DNA of 64,000 bases from Pseudomonadota bacterium. GTDB taxonomy: Bacteria; Pseudomonadota; Gammaproteobacteria; Acidiferrobacterales; Acidiferrobacteraceae. The notes below the pieces were generated by a model. The model ran no database searches. It had not been told where the DNA came from and saw nothing but the letters and a program-made list of their open reading frames with translations. The stretch's first letter is position 1. Every line of letters begins with the position of its first letter. Below, piece after piece: positions 1-12,210 of the stretch. The stretch lies in NCBI GenBank assembly GCA_021841585.1, contig JAKBUS010000002.1, positions 1 to 64,000 of the forward strand, read 5' to 3'. The position numbers and the translations under genes are program-made.

Positions 1-572
1 CGCACGCCGGCCGTGAGCAGCGGGTGCAGCATGCCCGCCAAGACCGCAAGCTGCGGGATGGGTTCGCGCTCGGTGATTTCGACCACGAGCGAGCGCAACC
101 GCGGGTCGTCCGTGGCAATGGGTGTCCCGCATGCAGCCACCACCCCGGCAAGACGCGCGAGACGGTCTGGCGCGCATAAGAGCGCGGTCGAGATATTCAC
201 GAAATGCAGGCGCTGCGGCTGCCCCGCCGCACGGCGCCCCTGACAGCGGGTCAGGGTCTGGGTGAGTACCGTCTCATCGATGGCGGACAATGTCCCGGAC
301 GCGGCCGCGGTGTCGATGAAGGCAGCCGCCGGAATCACCGACCCGTCGCGCGTGATCCAGCGGGCCAAGGCCTCCTCGGCGATCACCGCGCCGCTATCCA
401 AGGCGACTATGGGTTGATAGGCGGCCCGGATGCGTCCCTCCGCCAACGCCTTTTCCAAAGATGCCGGCGACAGGTCGACGCAATGCCCCGCGTCCGAGGT
501 GCGCTGTGGGCGCGTGGTATGAGAGGACATGGCGCCTTTGCGTTCTAGGCGCTCCTTCTGAGTGTCTGGCAT
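1..572 (-). CDS. EAL-domain (cyclic-di-GMP phosphodiesterase-like) protein, truncated by window start
   Basis: Read by hand on the minus strand; absent from the ORF track because it runs off the window. Translation MPDTQKERLERKGAMSSHTTRPQ...ALAEGRIRAAYQPIVALDSGAVIAEEALARWITRDG...LHFVNIS...LVVEITEREPIPQLAVLAGML has YQPIV, EALAR, VNIS and EITE motifs. GGGGAGGAG ribosome-binding site just upstream of the ATG at 572. Confidence 0.85.
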   Translation of the reverse strand, partial: MPDTQKERLERKGAMSSHTTRPQRTSDAGHCVDLSPASLEKALAEGRIRAAYQPIVALDSGAVIAEEALARWITRDGSVIPAAAFIDTAAASGTLSAIDETVLTQTLTRCQGRRAAGQPQRLHFVNISTALLCAPDRLARLAGVVAACGTPIATDDPRLRSLVVEITEREPIPQLAVLAGMLHPLLTAGV

Positions 573-1238
573 GCACGCTCCTCCCCTGCTGCTTCGCGCG
601 CCTATTCCAACCAATAACCGTAGACGATCGCTGATGGCCTCTCAAGATCGGCCGCAGTGCGGAATTGCTGATTGCTAGCATGGAATGGAAGGCGCGAGCA
701 GGCGCTGACCGGTTTTGACATTTCTAGACCACGAGACAGGGGTTTTTTAAATGCGCTGAAAATTACAGGGCCGCGACAGGCTTAATGGCCGATACGGGGG
801 GGGAAATTGAGTGCGCGACCAAGGCGCCGACGGGTCTTGCATGGTCGCAAGATTGGGCATGTCATCGTTGGGGTGCGCGCTACGACCGATCAAGGTGGGC
901 CGACGAACGGTCGTGTCGATCGGATTGGGTATTGACATGCGTCAAGCCGAGCCACCGTCGTCCGCCCCGATTGGCGACGCCTGCTTTTGCGCACATCTCG
1001 CGCCTGGACGCTTCGTGTACGCCGCGAGATACGGCCTTCGTAACGATTCTATGGCAAGCGCTATATCAAAGGCATGACCGGGGTTCAAGGCCGCGCTGAC
1101 ATGGATACTGGTCCAATACCGCTCGGCATGCGCATAAGCGGATAATGCCGATGTATCATCACAAGGACAGACGGCGCGCCGCTTAAGCCCGTGTACGGGG
1201 GGTCGGCTTGCGCAAGGCACCAATAAGGGGAATACGGG

Positions 1239-1964
1239 ATGACTGCCGATGCCGGCCGACGACCAAGCTTGGCAATGCCGGGCAAGACGCCAGGGATGCA
1301 TGAGAAGACGGCCTTGACTCAGGACGCCGCTTCTTACGATGCCTGGTATGACAGCCCACGCGGCCGATGGATTGGCACCACGGAATTCGCGCAGCTGGCC
1401 ACGGCCTTGGATGCGCGCGCGTGTGAGACCCTACTGGATGTCGGTTGCGGCACTGGATGGTTCACCCGTCGATTCGCGCGCCGGGGCTTGGCGGTGACGG
1501 GCCTCGATATCCGTGGCGACTGGCTCTCCTTTGCGCGCGCGCAACCGGGTCCCGCCGCGCAATGGGTGGCGGGGGACGCCCGCGCCTTGCCCTTCGCGGA
1601 CGCAGGCTTCGACCATGTCGTATCGATTGCCGCGTTATGCTTCATAAGTGATGAACGGCAGGCAGTGGCGGAAATCGTGCGGGTAACGCGGCGGCGCTTT
1701 GCTATCGGGTGGCTCAATCGCACAAGCCTGCTCTATCGCGCGAAGGGGCGGCATGGCGGACAAGGCGCCTACCGGGGGGCTAGGTGGCACGATGCGGGCG
1801 AGGTGAAGGCGCTATTTTCGGGGATGGCGGTGCGCGAGCTTTGCATCCGCTCGGCGGTATTCTTGCCATCCGCCGGGCCGATGGCGCGGCTCGCCGAACG
1901 CATGCTCCCGCGCACCCTGCCGCTCGGCGCCTTGATCGTGGCCTGCGGTGAAAAGAGGCGATAA
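1239..1964 (+). CDS. class I SAM-dependent methyltransferase
   Basis: LLDVGCGTGWFTRRFARRGLAVTGLDI (motif I) and GDARALPFADAGFDHVVSIAALCFI; start codon uncertain. Confidence 0.85.
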   Translation: MTADAGRRPSLAMPGKTPGMHEKTALTQDAASYDAWYDSPRGRWIGTTEFAQLATALDARACETLLDVGCGTGWFTRRFARRGLAVTGLDIRGDWLSFARAQPGPAAQWVAGDARALPFADAGFDHVVSIAALCFISDERQAVAEIVRVTRRRFAIGWLNRTSLLYRAKGRHGGQGAYRGARWHDAGEVKALFSGMAVRELCIRSAVFLPSAGPMARLAERMLPRTLPLGALIVACGEKRR

Positions 1965-2118
1965 CGGCGGCCGCGGGCCTTGCCGAGGCGCTGAGCGTGG
2001 CCACACGGAGGCTTGCAGTACAGCGCCGGGGGCATGCTTCCCATAGGGGCGGCTGGCCGATTCGCATCGCGAGCGCATGGACGCGATGTCTGCCACGGCG
2101 TTGGGCAAGGTAGTGGTT

Positions 2119-3339
2119 TTAAAGCGGGGCGGGGGACGCGCCCTTGTCGGGCGCCATTTCGCGGCCATCGGCCGCGCCTTGGGCGGGATAGCCGAGAAAT
2201 GCACGGATCGCCCCGGCCTTGCGCATGGTGTCGGCATAACCCAATGCCATGAGGTGACGGCAATAACCGCGCTCGAACAGGAGATAGCTCGCGAGCCCGG
2301 CGTCCGCCCGGCCGTGGCGCGTAAGGGCCCCGAGAAAGAATCGCAACGAGCGCGGCAAGGCCGCGTAATAGGCGGAGGCTATGGCATCCAGATCCTCGCT
2401 CGGGTGGATGGTCAAGCACGCGATCTCCGAAAGCCCGGCGGGGGCCGGCAAGCCGCGCCGCGCGAGCGCCCGCACGGTCTGATTCACGCGCTCCAGCCGT
2501 TCGAGGTCGGAATCGAGGCCCTCGAGAAAAAGGCTATTCAAGACATGCGCGGCGATGCGCGCGAGCGACGGCCGATCACCATGCCGCGGTGCGCGCGCCA
2601 CCGGGCTTTGCGCGCCGATCACAAAGAGACGCCGCGCCCCGAGATGCAGCGCGGCGCTCAGGGGCGCGGTCTGACGCATCGAGCCGTCGCCATAATACCC
2701 GCCATCGATGGTCACCGGCTCGAACACGAAAGGAATCGCCGAGGACGCAAGCAGGTGGGCAACGGAAAGGCGCGCGGCGATCCCGGCACGATCGGCGCGC
2801 TGCCAGGACCGCTGTCCAGGCGCGCCCTCGTAGAATGTAACGGATTGGCCGGTCTCGTAGGATGATGCGGTGATGCTGACCGCATGGAGGTGGCCATTCC
2901 GGATATGGGTGGCGATATCGGCGAAACGCAGGTGGCTTGCCAGCAAGTCTTCGAGGGGCCGACGATCGAGAAGCGCGGGCGGCGGGGACCGGCCGAGCCG
3001 CCCCAACACCAGGCCGGATAGCCATCGGCATGCGGTGCCCGCAAGCGTCCCCCAATCGACCGCGAAGACCTGCGCGACGGCAAATCGCCCCCACACCCGC
3101 GTCAGCCGATCCACGCCCTCGCGGAGATCGTCGGCGTGGGCGGCCAAAACGGTGCCATTGATGGCGCCCGCCGAGGTCCCGCAATAGACACTGAAGGGGT
3201 TGGACGCATGGCGCGGCAGGAGACGGACGAGGGCGCGCAACGCGCCGACCTGATAGGCGGCATGGGCGCCGCCGCCCGACATCACCAGTGCTGACCGCGA
3301 TTTAGCGTCCACGAAAGAAGTGTAGCCGCTTGGCGGCAA
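2119..3339 (-). CDS. patatin-like phospholipase family protein
   Basis: SALVMSGGGAHAAYQVGAL oxyanion-hole motif, GTSAGAINGT (GxSxG), DGGYYGDGS (DGG motif). Confidence 0.9.
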   Translation of the reverse strand: MPPSGYTSFVDAKSRSALVMSGGGAHAAYQVGALRALVRLLPRHASNPFSVYCGTSAGAINGTVLAAHADDLREGVDRLTRVWGRFAVAQVFAVDWGTLAGTACRWLSGLVLGRLGRSPPPALLDRRPLEDLLASHLRFADIATHIRNGHLHAVSITASSYETGQSVTFYEGAPGQRSWQRADRAGIAARLSVAHLLASSAIPFVFEPVTIDGGYYGDGSMRQTAPLSAALHLGARRLFVIGAQSPVARAPRHGDRPSLARIAAHVLNSLFLEGLDSDLERLERVNQTVRALARRGLPAPAGLSEIACLTIHPSEDLDAIASAYYAALPRSLRFFLGALTRHGRADAGLASYLLFERGYCRHLMALGYADTMRKAGAIRAFLGYPAQGAADGREMAPDKGASPAPL

Positions 3340-3393
3340 GCGGTGCGGGCAAGAGAGGCGCCCCTTGACGCCGGCGAGGGCCGCCGATGGCGG

Positions 3394-4827
3394 CTAGGGC
3401 GCGAGCAACCGCTTCAGAATCTCGTTGACCTTGGCGGGGTTGGCCTTGCCGCGGCTCGCCTTCATGGTCTGCCCCACGAAAAAGGTGAACACCTTCTCCT
3501 CGCCGGCCCGATATTGGGCCAATTGCTTCGGGTTGGCCGCAATGACCTGCCTTACGACCTCCTCGATGGCCGAGTCGTCGGAGATCTGGCGCAGGCCGCG
3601 CGCGGCGATGACGGCATCGGCATCGCCTTCGCCCGCCCACATGGCCTCGAAGACGTCCTTCGCCGCCTTTCCCGACACCGTGCCGTCGGCGATACGGCGC
3701 AGGAGACCCGCCAGGGCCGGGGCCTTGACCCGCGAATCGACGATATCGAGCCCATCCTCATTGAGACGCGCGGCGAGCTCGCCTGTGACCCAATTGGCGG
3801 CGAGCTTGGGCTCGCCCCCGGCCGCCGCAAGCACGTCCTCGTAATACTGCGCGAGTTCCCGGCTCGCCGTCAGGACCCCGGCATCATAGGCCGACAAGCC
3901 ATATTGGGCACTGAACCGCGCCCGCTTGGCGTCCGGCAGTTCGGGCATGGCGTCTCTCACCTCGGCGAGAAAGGCCTCGGTCAAGACCAGCGATGGAAGG
4001 TCCGGATCGGGGAAGTATCGGTAATCGTTGGCCTCTTCCTTGCTGCGCATCGAACGCGTCTCATCGCGCGCCGAGTCATAGAGGCGGGTCTCCTGGCGCA
4101 CCTGGCCGCCGGAGGAGAGCAGGGCGATCTGGCGGCGCACCTCGTAATCGATGGCGCGCTCCACGAAGCGAAAGGAGTTGATATTCTTCAGTTCGGCGCG
4201 CGTGCCGAACCGCGCCTCCCCCAGGGGACGGACCGACACATTCGCATCGCAGCGGAACGAGCCTTCCTGCATGTTGCCATCACAGATGTCGAGATAGCGG
4301 ACCAGGGTGTGGAGGGTCTTCAAATAGGCCACCGCCTCGGCCGCCGACCGCATATCGGGCTCGGAGACGATCTCCAGAAGCGGGGTACCCGCGCGATTGA
4401 GGTCGATACCGGTAAAGCCGTCCATGTCCTCGTGCAATGACTTGCCGGCATCCTCTTCGAGGTGGGCACGGGTGATGCCAATAGTCTTCTCGCCGGCTGG
4501 CGTCGTGATCACGAGCCGCCCGCGCTCGACGATCGGGTGTTCATACTGGCTGATCTGGTAGCCCTTGGGCAGATCCGGATAGAAGTAGTTCTTGCGCGCG
4601 AACACCGAGCGCTTGTGGACCGTCGCGCCGATGGCAAGCCCGAACCGCGCGGCCATGCGTACCACCTCGGCGTTCAGGACCGGCAGGACCCCGGGGAACG
4701 CCGCGTCCACGACGTTCGCCTGGGTATTTGGCGCGGCGCCATACGCGGTTGGCGATACCGAAAAGATCTTGCTCCGCGTCTTCAGCTGCGCGTGCACCTC
4801 AAGGCCGATGACCGTCTCCCACTCCAT
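3394..4827 (-). CDS. gatB: Asp-tRNA(Asn)/Glu-tRNA(Gln) amidotransferase subunit GatB
   Basis: [23 protein letters not shown] start; full GatB sequence with C-terminal YqeY-like tail; adjacent to gatA and gatC. Confidence 0.97.
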   Translation of the reverse strand: MEWETVIGLEVHAQLKTRSKIFSVSPTAYGAAPNTQANVVDAAFPGVLPVLNAEVVRMAARFGLAIGATVHKRSVFARKNYFYPDLPKGYQISQYEHPIVERGRLVITTPAGEKTIGITRAHLEEDAGKSLHEDMDGFTGIDLNRAGTPLLEIVSEPDMRSAAEAVAYLKTLHTLVRYLDICDGNMQEGSFRCDANVSVRPLGEARFGTRAELKNINSFRFVERAIDYEVRRQIALLSSGGQVRQETRLYDSARDETRSMRSKEEANDYRYFPDPDLPSLVLTEAFLAEVRDAMPELPDAKRARFSAQYGLSAYDAGVLTASRELAQYYEDVLAAAGGEPKLAANWVTGELAARLNEDGLDIVDSRVKAPALAGLLRRIADGTVSGKAAKDVFEAMWAGEGDADAVIAARGLRQISDDSAIEEVVRQVIAANPKQLAQYRAGEEKVFTFFVGQTMKASRGKANPAKVNEILKRLLAP

Positions 4828-4836
4828 GGTCGCCCC

Positions 4837-6282
4837 CTATATCCCGGCCGGCACGCGCGCGTGCCAGTCGGTGGCCTGTTGAAACCGGTGCGCGGCATTC
4901 AGCAGACACGCCTCGTCCAGATAGCGGCCTATGAGCTGCAGGCCGACCGGCAGACCATCGGCAAATCCCGCGGGCAACGACAGCGCCGGCAATCCCGCGA
5001 GGTTGACCGGGATAGTGAAGATGTCGTTCAAGTACATCGACACGGGGTCGGTGTTCTTGGCCCCCAAGGCAAAGGCCGTGGACGGGGACACCGGGCCTGC
5101 CAGGATGTCGCACTGCTCGAAGGCGCGGGCGAAATCGTCGGCGATGAGGCGCCGCAGCTTCAGGGCCTTCACGTAATAGGCGTCGTAGTAGCCGGCCGAC
5201 AACGCATAGGTGCCGACCATGATGCGCCGCTTGACCTCGGACCCGAACCCCTGGCTGCGGGTCTTTTTGTACATGTCTTCGAGATCCTGGTATTCCGGGG
5301 CGCGGTACCCGTACCGTACCCCGTCGTAGCGCGCGAGATTCGAGGACGCCTCGGCGGGCGCCAAGACATAGTAGCAAGGCACGGCATGCGCGCTGTTGGG
5401 AAGGCTTACGTCGACCAGGCGCGCGCCCTGCCGCTCATACTCGCGCAGGGCCTCGCGCACAACCTCCGCCACCTTGGGCTCGACGCCCTTTGCGAAATGC
5501 TCCGCGACGACCCCTATACGCAGCCCCTTCAGGTCCTTGCCCAATTCGGCGGCATAGTCCGGCACCGGGGCATCGAGCGAGGTGGCGTCGCGCTCATCGA
5601 AGCCGGCCATCGCCGCCAATAGATGGGCACAATCCTCAGCGGTCGCGGCCATGGGGCCGGCCTGGTCGAGCGAGGACGCGAAGGCAATCAACCCGTAGCG
5701 CGAGACCCGCCCATAGCTTGGCTTTAGGCCGGTGATGCCACACAGAGCGGCGGGCTGACGGATGGACCCGCCGGTGTCGGTCCCGGTGGCGGCGGGCACG
5801 AGGCGCGCGGCGACCGCCGCCGCCGAACCCCCCGAGCTCCCGCCCGGCACGCGCTTGTGATCCCACGGGTTGCGCACCGGACCGAAATGGGAGGTCTCAT
5901 TGGACGAACCCATGGCGAACTCATCCATATTGGTCTTGCCGACCATGACACAGCCAGCGGCCTTCATCTTCCGGACCACGGTCGCATCGTAAGGGGGCAC
6001 GAACTCGGCAAGCATCCGTGAGGCGCACGTCGTCTTGACGCCGGCGGTACAAAAAATATCCTTATGCGCGATCGGCACGCCGGCGAGGATCCCCGCGCCA
6101 CCCGCCCGCCGCGCGCGATCAGCGGCCTGTGCGTCGCGGCGCGCCGCGTCCTCGTCCAGGGTGATGAAGGCGTTGAGCGCGGCATGGGTCTTGATGCGCG
6201 CCAAGGCGTCGTCCACGAGCTCGCGGCTGGAACAACGGCCGGCGGCGAGATCCTCGGCAATCTTTGTGATCGTGAGCGTCAA
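4837..6282 (-). CDS. gatA: Asp-tRNA(Asn)/Glu-tRNA(Gln) amidotransferase subunit GatA
   Basis: Amidase signature [36 protein letters not shown]. Confidence 0.97.
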   Translation of the reverse strand: MTLTITKIAEDLAAGRCSSRELVDDALARIKTHAALNAFITLDEDAARRDAQAADRARRAGGAGILAGVPIAHKDIFCTAGVKTTCASRMLAEFVPPYDATVVRKMKAAGCVMVGKTNMDEFAMGSSNETSHFGPVRNPWDHKRVPGGSSGGSAAAVAARLVPAATGTDTGGSIRQPAALCGITGLKPSYGRVSRYGLIAFASSLDQAGPMAATAEDCAHLLAAMAGFDERDATSLDAPVPDYAAELGKDLKGLRIGVVAEHFAKGVEPKVAEVVREALREYERQGARLVDVSLPNSAHAVPCYYVLAPAEASSNLARYDGVRYGYRAPEYQDLEDMYKKTRSQGFGSEVKRRIMVGTYALSAGYYDAYYVKALKLRRLIADDFARAFEQCDILAGPVSPSTAFALGAKNTDPVSMYLNDIFTIPVNLAGLPALSLPAGFADGLPVGLQLIGRYLDEACLLNAAHRFQQATDWHARVPAGI

Positions 6283-6372
6283 CGGGAGGTCCTTGAATAG
6301 GGTGATGCCTGCGACTATGTATCCTTCAATAGGATCTATGTGGGCGACTTGGACGTCGCGCCAATAGGCCTA

Positions 6373-6690
6373 TCACTCGATGACCCGGGGCACGAGATAG
6401 AGGCCATCGCGGGCCTGGGGGGCCACCGCCATGAGCTGGTCGCGGTCGATTTCCTGCTCGACCTTGTCGCCCCGCAGGCGGAGGCCGGCGGCGTCGGGAT
6501 GGGTCATGGGCACCACCCCGTCGGTCGCAACGGCATTCATGTGCGACACCAGATCGAGTATCCGGGACAGGTCCTGCGCATAGGCCTCCCGTTCCGGTCC
6601 GCTCAAGCCGAGGCGGGCGAGATGCGCCACCTTTTCGATATCTTTCGCGTCCAAGGCCGCTAATCCATATGTCACGTTGATCCGTTGCAC
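6373..6690 (-). CDS. gatC: Asp-tRNA(Asn)/Glu-tRNA(Gln) amidotransferase subunit GatC
   Basis: DAKDIEKVAHLARLGLSGPE...DLSRILDLVSHMNAVATDGVVPMTHP; first gene of gatCAB. Confidence 0.95.
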   Translation of the reverse strand: MQRINVTYGLAALDAKDIEKVAHLARLGLSGPEREAYAQDLSRILDLVSHMNAVATDGVVPMTHPDAAGLRLRGDKVEQEIDRDQLMAVAPQARDGLYLVPRVIE

Positions 6691-6770
6691 GCTACCACAT
6701 TTCGGTCTCTGGTTGAACCCGGGAGAACCGGTTGATAGAGTAACGCGATTTTAATTCCCCCCCACCCTAA

Positions 6771-7835
<1,065 letters not shown>

Positions 7836-7898
7836 AGCCCCCGGGGCGGCGCCGGCACGGTGACGCCGCCGCCTTGTTGCAACACTTGTGGTAGACGC

Positions 7899-8762
7899 AT
7901 GGGCACATTTCTAGGCTGGTCTTTCAAGCGGCCGTCCAACCTCGCCAAGCTGATCCTGTTCGCCTGCGCATCCGTGGCCCTTATGGTGGCGGATGCCCAC
8001 CATGACCGGGGGGTGCACGCAGTGCGCGGGACCATCTTGCGCGCCGGCCACCCCCTTCAGGAGCTCGCGGCGCTGCCCTTCGGGCTTGTGCGCGATGGCA
8101 AGCGGGATCTGCGCCTGAATAGCCGCCTGCGCCAGGAAAACGCGCGCCTCAGGGCCCGCGTGCGACGCCTGGAGATCAGGGCGTCCCGACTCGCCGCCCT
8201 GCGCCTCGAGGTCAAGCACCTGACCGCCCTGCTCCACGGGTCCGCGATCCCCGGCTACCGCGCGGGTCTCGCGCGCATCCTGGACGTGGGTTCGGGGCCC
8301 TTCAAGCAAAATCTGACCTTGAATGAGGGCAAGAACGACCACGTATTCGTCGGACAGGCCGTCATCGATGCGCACGGCGTAGTGGGGCAGGTGGTGTCGG
8401 TGAACCGGGACACGAGCGAAGTGATGCTGATCACGGACCCCGACAGCGGCATACCGGTGATCTCCGAGCGCAACGGCCTGCGCGCCATCGTCTTTGGGAC
8501 CGGATCGCTCCACCGCGTGAAGATCCCCTACCTGACGGTGACCGCCGATATCCGTCCTGGCGATGTTTTTGTGAGCTCAGGCCTCGGTGGGATCTATCCG
8601 CCAGGCTATCCGGTGGCGCGCGTCACGAAGGTCACGAGCAACCCCAATCTTGCCTTCCTGAACATCCGCGCCGTGCCGCTTGCGCACCTCACCTATCACA
8701 CGCATGTACTGCTGCTATGGCCACGGCGGCATACCGGGGCGCGGGGCGCGCATCATGGATAA
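7899..8762 (+). CDS. mreC: rod shape-determining protein MreC
   Basis: Position after mreB; N-terminal TM, coiled coil, beta-domain (LTLNEGKNDHVFVGQAVIDAHGVVGQVVSVNRDTSEVMLITDPDSGIPV). ORF track start is 7860; ATG at 7899 preferred. Confidence 0.93.
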   Translation: MGTFLGWSFKRPSNLAKLILFACASVALMVADAHHDRGVHAVRGTILRAGHPLQELAALPFGLVRDGKRDLRLNSRLRQENARLRARVRRLEIRASRLAALRLEVKHLTALLHGSAIPGYRAGLARILDVGSGPFKQNLTLNEGKNDHVFVGQAVIDAHGVVGQVVSVNRDTSEVMLITDPDSGIPVISERNGLRAIVFGTGSLHRVKIPYLTVTADIRPGDVFVSSGLGGIYPPGYPVARVTKVTSNPNLAFLNIRAVPLAHLTYHTHVLLLWPRRHTGARGAHHG

Positions 8763-9246
8763 CCCCCTCACGCTGCAACAACGCCTGCTCATATTGTTGA
8801 GCTTCGTCACGGCGATGATGCTGGCGGTCATCCCGCTGCCCGACTCCGTGCGACTATTGCGGCCCGATTGGGTGTCTTTGGTGCTGGTCTACTGGTGCAT
8901 GGCGGTACCCGAACGCATAGGTATCGGCAGCGGCTGGGTCTTGGGACTCTTTCTCGATGTGCTTTATGGCTCACTGCTCGGGGAGCAGGCCCTTGCCAAG
9001 GCCTTGCTGGCCTTCCTCGCGCTGCATTTCACGCTGCGACTGCGCATGTTTCCGCGTTCCCAGCAGGCACTCGCCGTGGGAACCTTGATTGCAATAAGCG
9101 ACCTGGTGGTTATCATGATAAAATCGCTAGTTCATGGCACGCCACCGCTATGGCGCGACACCGCGCCCATGATCGCCAACGTCATCGTGTGGCCGGTCTT
9201 GTTCACCATCCTCCGGGAGGTGCGCCGGCGCGCCAAGATCAGCTGA
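8755..9246 (+). CDS. mreD: rod shape-determining protein MreD
   Basis: MDNPLTLQQRLLILLSFVTAMMLAVIPLPDSVRLLRPDWVSLVLVYW; overlaps mreC stop. Confidence 0.92.
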   Translation: MDNPLTLQQRLLILLSFVTAMMLAVIPLPDSVRLLRPDWVSLVLVYWCMAVPERIGIGSGWVLGLFLDVLYGSLLGEQALAKALLAFLALHFTLRLRMFPRSQQALAVGTLIAISDLVVIMIKSLVHGTPPLWRDTAPMIANVIVWPVLFTILREVRRRAKIS

Positions 9247-9249
9247 GCC

Positions 9250-11130
9250 ATGCGCATCATTCCCCTCAAAAACGATTCCCAGGAACTGCGGCTATTCGAG
9301 TCGCGCATATTGGTTGCCGCGATCCTCGGGGTACTGCTGGTCCTCGGTCTGCTGACGCGCCTTGGCTATCTGCAGATCCTGAAGCACCACTACTATGCCA
9401 CCCTGGCACAGGACAACCGCGTAAGCCCCGTGCCGATCGCCCCGGCGCGCGGGCTCATCCTGGATCGCAATGGCGTGGTTCTCGCCGACGACTTCCCGGT
9501 CTTTACCCTCCAGGTGACGCCCGACCGCGTCCCGAACATGAATCGGCTGCTCGCCAAGCTCAAGCCGCTCGTGGCCCTGAATGCGCAAGACATCCGCGAG
9601 TTTCACAGGCGCCTTGCGCAACACAAGCCGTTTCAAAGCGTCACGCTGCGCGCGCACTTGAGCGAGGCCGAGGCCGCGCGCGTGGCGGTGAACCTCACCC
9701 GCCTGACCGGCGCGACCCTGCATGCGCAGCTGCGCCGCTATTACCCCCTTGGCGGCCTGGCAACCGCCGCCATAGGGTATGTGAGCCGCATCACTCAGAC
9801 CGAGTTGCATGGGCACAATGCCGACCGCTATGTCGGCTATCGCGACATCGGGCAAATGGGGATCGAGAAGAGTTACCAGAAGGAGTTGATGGGGCGCATA
9901 GGATACAAGGATGTCGAGATGGACGCGCGCGGGCGGGCCGTCAAGGTGCTAGGGCGCATACTGCCGCACGCCGGCCATAACCTCTATCTGAACATAGATG
10001 CCCAGATGCAGGCGATCGGCGAGCAGATGCTCAATAACCGGCCGGGCACCGTGGTCGCCCTGAATCCCCGCACTGGCGCTGTCCTGACATTCATAAGCAG
10101 CCCCATCTATGACCCCAATCCGTTTGTCGAGGGCATACGCGAGAACGCCTACAGGGCGCTCGCGACCAACCCCGACGGCCCCCTGGACAACCGCGCGCTC
10201 AACGGCTTGTACCCGCCAGGCTCCACCATAAAGCCCTTCTATGCCTACGCCGCCCTGCAGACCCGGTGGTTCCATCCTCACAAGCACATTACCTGTCCCG
10301 GCTACTATCATTTGCCTCATAGCGCACACCTGTTCCATTGCTGGAAACCGCTCGGCATGGGCCGTGTGGACTTGAAAGACGCCATAGAGCAGTCCTGCGA
10401 CGTATACTTTTACCGTCTGGCCTTCAAACAGGGCATCAACCGCATGACCCGCTATCTCACCGATTTCGGGTTTGGACACCGGACCGGCATCGATCTCCCC
10501 GGCGAATACCGGGGGCTCGTGCCCACCAAGGCCTGGATCAAGGCGAGCGGCCAACCGTGGTATCCGGGGCAGACGGTCATTACCGGCATCGGTCAGGGCC
10601 CCTTGCTGGTTACGCCACTGCAACTTGCCGACGCGGTCGCGGCCATCGCCAATCACGGCATCCGCATGCGTCCGGAAGTGGTACGCGCGATCGTGAACCC
10701 GGTCACCCACCATGTGCGTTTCCGGAAACCCCACGCCTATCCGGCCGTGCCCCGGCGCCGCAAGAACAGCCTGAAGCGATTGATCGGGGACATGGCGCAA
10801 GTGGTCGAGGGACCGCATGGGACCGCGCGGGGCATCGCCTACGGCCTGCCGTACAAGGTCGCCGGCAAGACCGGGACCGCCCAGCTTTGGAGCGCGGCGC
10901 CCGGCTTCAAAGGGAAACATATCCGCTCCGATGCGCTGTTCATCGCCTTCGCGCCCGTGAGCCACCCGCGCATCGCCATCGCGGTGGTCGTCGAGCACGC
11001 GGGCTTTGGCGCACTGGCCGCCGCCCCGATCGCGCGCGCCCTCATGAACTTCTACCTCTTGGGCCATGTCCATGCGCGGCCGCAGAATCAGTTGCGGCCG
11101 CTGGTCGCGCAGGCAAGGATCCGTCCATGA
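9250..11130 (+). CDS. mrdA: penicillin-binding protein 2
   Basis: LYPPGSTIKPFYAYAAL (SxxK), KTGTAQLW (KTG) motifs; between mreD and rodA. Confidence 0.96.
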   Translation: MRIIPLKNDSQELRLFESRILVAAILGVLLVLGLLTRLGYLQILKHHYYATLAQDNRVSPVPIAPARGLILDRNGVVLADDFPVFTLQVTPDRVPNMNRLLAKLKPLVALNAQDIREFHRRLAQHKPFQSVTLRAHLSEAEAARVAVNLTRLTGATLHAQLRRYYPLGGLATAAIGYVSRITQTELHGHNADRYVGYRDIGQMGIEKSYQKELMGRIGYKDVEMDARGRAVKVLGRILPHAGHNLYLNIDAQMQAIGEQMLNNRPGTVVALNPRTGAVLTFISSPIYDPNPFVEGIRENAYRALATNPDGPLDNRALNGLYPPGSTIKPFYAYAALQTRWFHPHKHITCPGYYHLPHSAHLFHCWKPLGMGRVDLKDAIEQSCDVYFYRLAFKQGINRMTRYLTDFGFGHRTGIDLPGEYRGLVPTKAWIKASGQPWYPGQTVITGIGQGPLLVTPLQLADAVAAIANHGIRMRPEVVRAIVNPVTHHVRFRKPHAYPAVPRRRKNSLKRLIGDMAQVVEGPHGTARGIAYGLPYKVAGKTGTAQLWSAAPGFKGKHIRSDALFIAFAPVSHPRIAIAVVVEHAGFGALAAAPIARALMNFYLLGHVHARPQNQLRPLVAQARIRP

Positions 11131-12206
11131 CGCTGTTTGAACGTTGGCACATCGACAAACCGCTCTTTAGCGCGTTGGCGGTCCTCGCGGTCATAAGTCT
11201 CGTGGTCCTCTATAGCGCCAGCGGGGAAAGTATCAGCTTCGCGTTGAGTGATGCCGTGCGCCTGGTCATCGGGTTCGGGGTCATGATAGCCGTCGCGCAG
11301 ATCCCCCCGGAGACCTATAGGCGCTGGTCGGTCCCGGCCTTCGCCGTAGGGGTGCTTGGCTTGGCCGCGGTTTTGGCGATCGGCGTCGTGCGCTTCGGCG
11401 CGCGCCGATGGATTGCCCTGGGTCCGCTGTCCATACAGCCGTCGGAGTTCATGAAGCTGCTCGTACCCATGGCCTTGTCCTGGTTTTTCTCACGCAGCCA
11501 CCTGCCGCCACGCCTCGGGCGCATCATTGCGGCGGTGCTCATCCTGCTCATCCCGGTCCTTTTGATCGCCAAAGAGCCGGATCTCGGCACCGCGCTGATC
11601 GTCATGTTGTCGGGCATCATCGTCTTGTTCCTCGCGGGCATCGGTTGGCGAACCATCCTCATAGTCCTCATGATGGGCGCGGCCGCGGCCCCGGTGCTAT
11701 GGGCCCACATGCATCATTATCAGCGCCAGCGCATCTATATCCTGTTCCACCCGCAAGCCGACCCCCTGGGGGCGGGCTATCATGCCATCCAGGCGATGAT
11801 CGCGGTCGGTTCCGGCGGCCTTTTCGGGCAAGGCTGGCTGAACAGCAGTCAGGCGCATCTTCATTTTTTGCCGGACAGCACCACCGACTTTGCGTTCGCG
11901 GTCTTCTGCCAGGAGTTCGGGCTGATCGGTAACCTAGCGCTGCTGTCTTTGTATCTCTTTATCGTCTATCGCGGCCTACGCATCGCCTTTTCGGCGCAGG
12001 ATAGCTACTCCCGGCTGCTCGCCGGATCCTTGTCGATCCTGTTTTTCTTTGACGTCTTCATCAATATGGGCATGGTTGCGGGGATACTGCCGGTGGTCGG
12101 CGTGCCATTGCCGCTCTTGAGCTACGGCGGCACCTCACTCATCATCATCATGGCTGGCCTCGGGGTGCTCATGAGCATCCATAGCCACCGCCGCTTGGTG
12201 AACTGA
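11127..12206 (+). CDS. rodA: rod shape-determining protein RodA (SEDS glycosyltransferase)
   Basis: IALGPLSIQPSEFMKL...KEPDLGTALIVMLSGI...SYGGTSLIIIMAGLGVLMSI; ATGA overlap with mrdA stop (ORF track start 10338 is over-extended). Confidence 0.96.
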   Translation: MTLFERWHIDKPLFSALAVLAVISLVVLYSASGESISFALSDAVRLVIGFGVMIAVAQIPPETYRRWSVPAFAVGVLGLAAVLAIGVVRFGARRWIALGPLSIQPSEFMKLLVPMALSWFFSRSHLPPRLGRIIAAVLILLIPVLLIAKEPDLGTALIVMLSGIIVLFLAGIGWRTILIVLMMGAAAAPVLWAHMHHYQRQRIYILFHPQADPLGAGYHAIQAMIAVGSGGLFGQGWLNSSQAHLHFLPDSTTDFAFAVFCQEFGLIGNLALLSLYLFIVYRGLRIAFSAQDSYSRLLAGSLSILFFFDVFINMGMVAGILPVVGVPLPLLSYGGTSLIIIMAGLGVLMSIHSHRRLVN

Positions 12207-12210
12207 CACC

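Noticed and set aside
811-1077. 88-aa ORF in the first intergenic gap
   Set aside because: No domain resemblance and overlapping alternative-frame ORFs of similar length; not supportable as coding.
2077-2865. 262-aa plus-strand ORF opposite the patatin-like gene
   Set aside because: Antisense shadow; the minus-strand protein has clear GxSxG and DGG motifs.
9949-11073. 374-aa minus-strand ORF inside mrdA
   Set aside because: Antisense shadow of PBP2; no domain and no ribosome-binding site noted.
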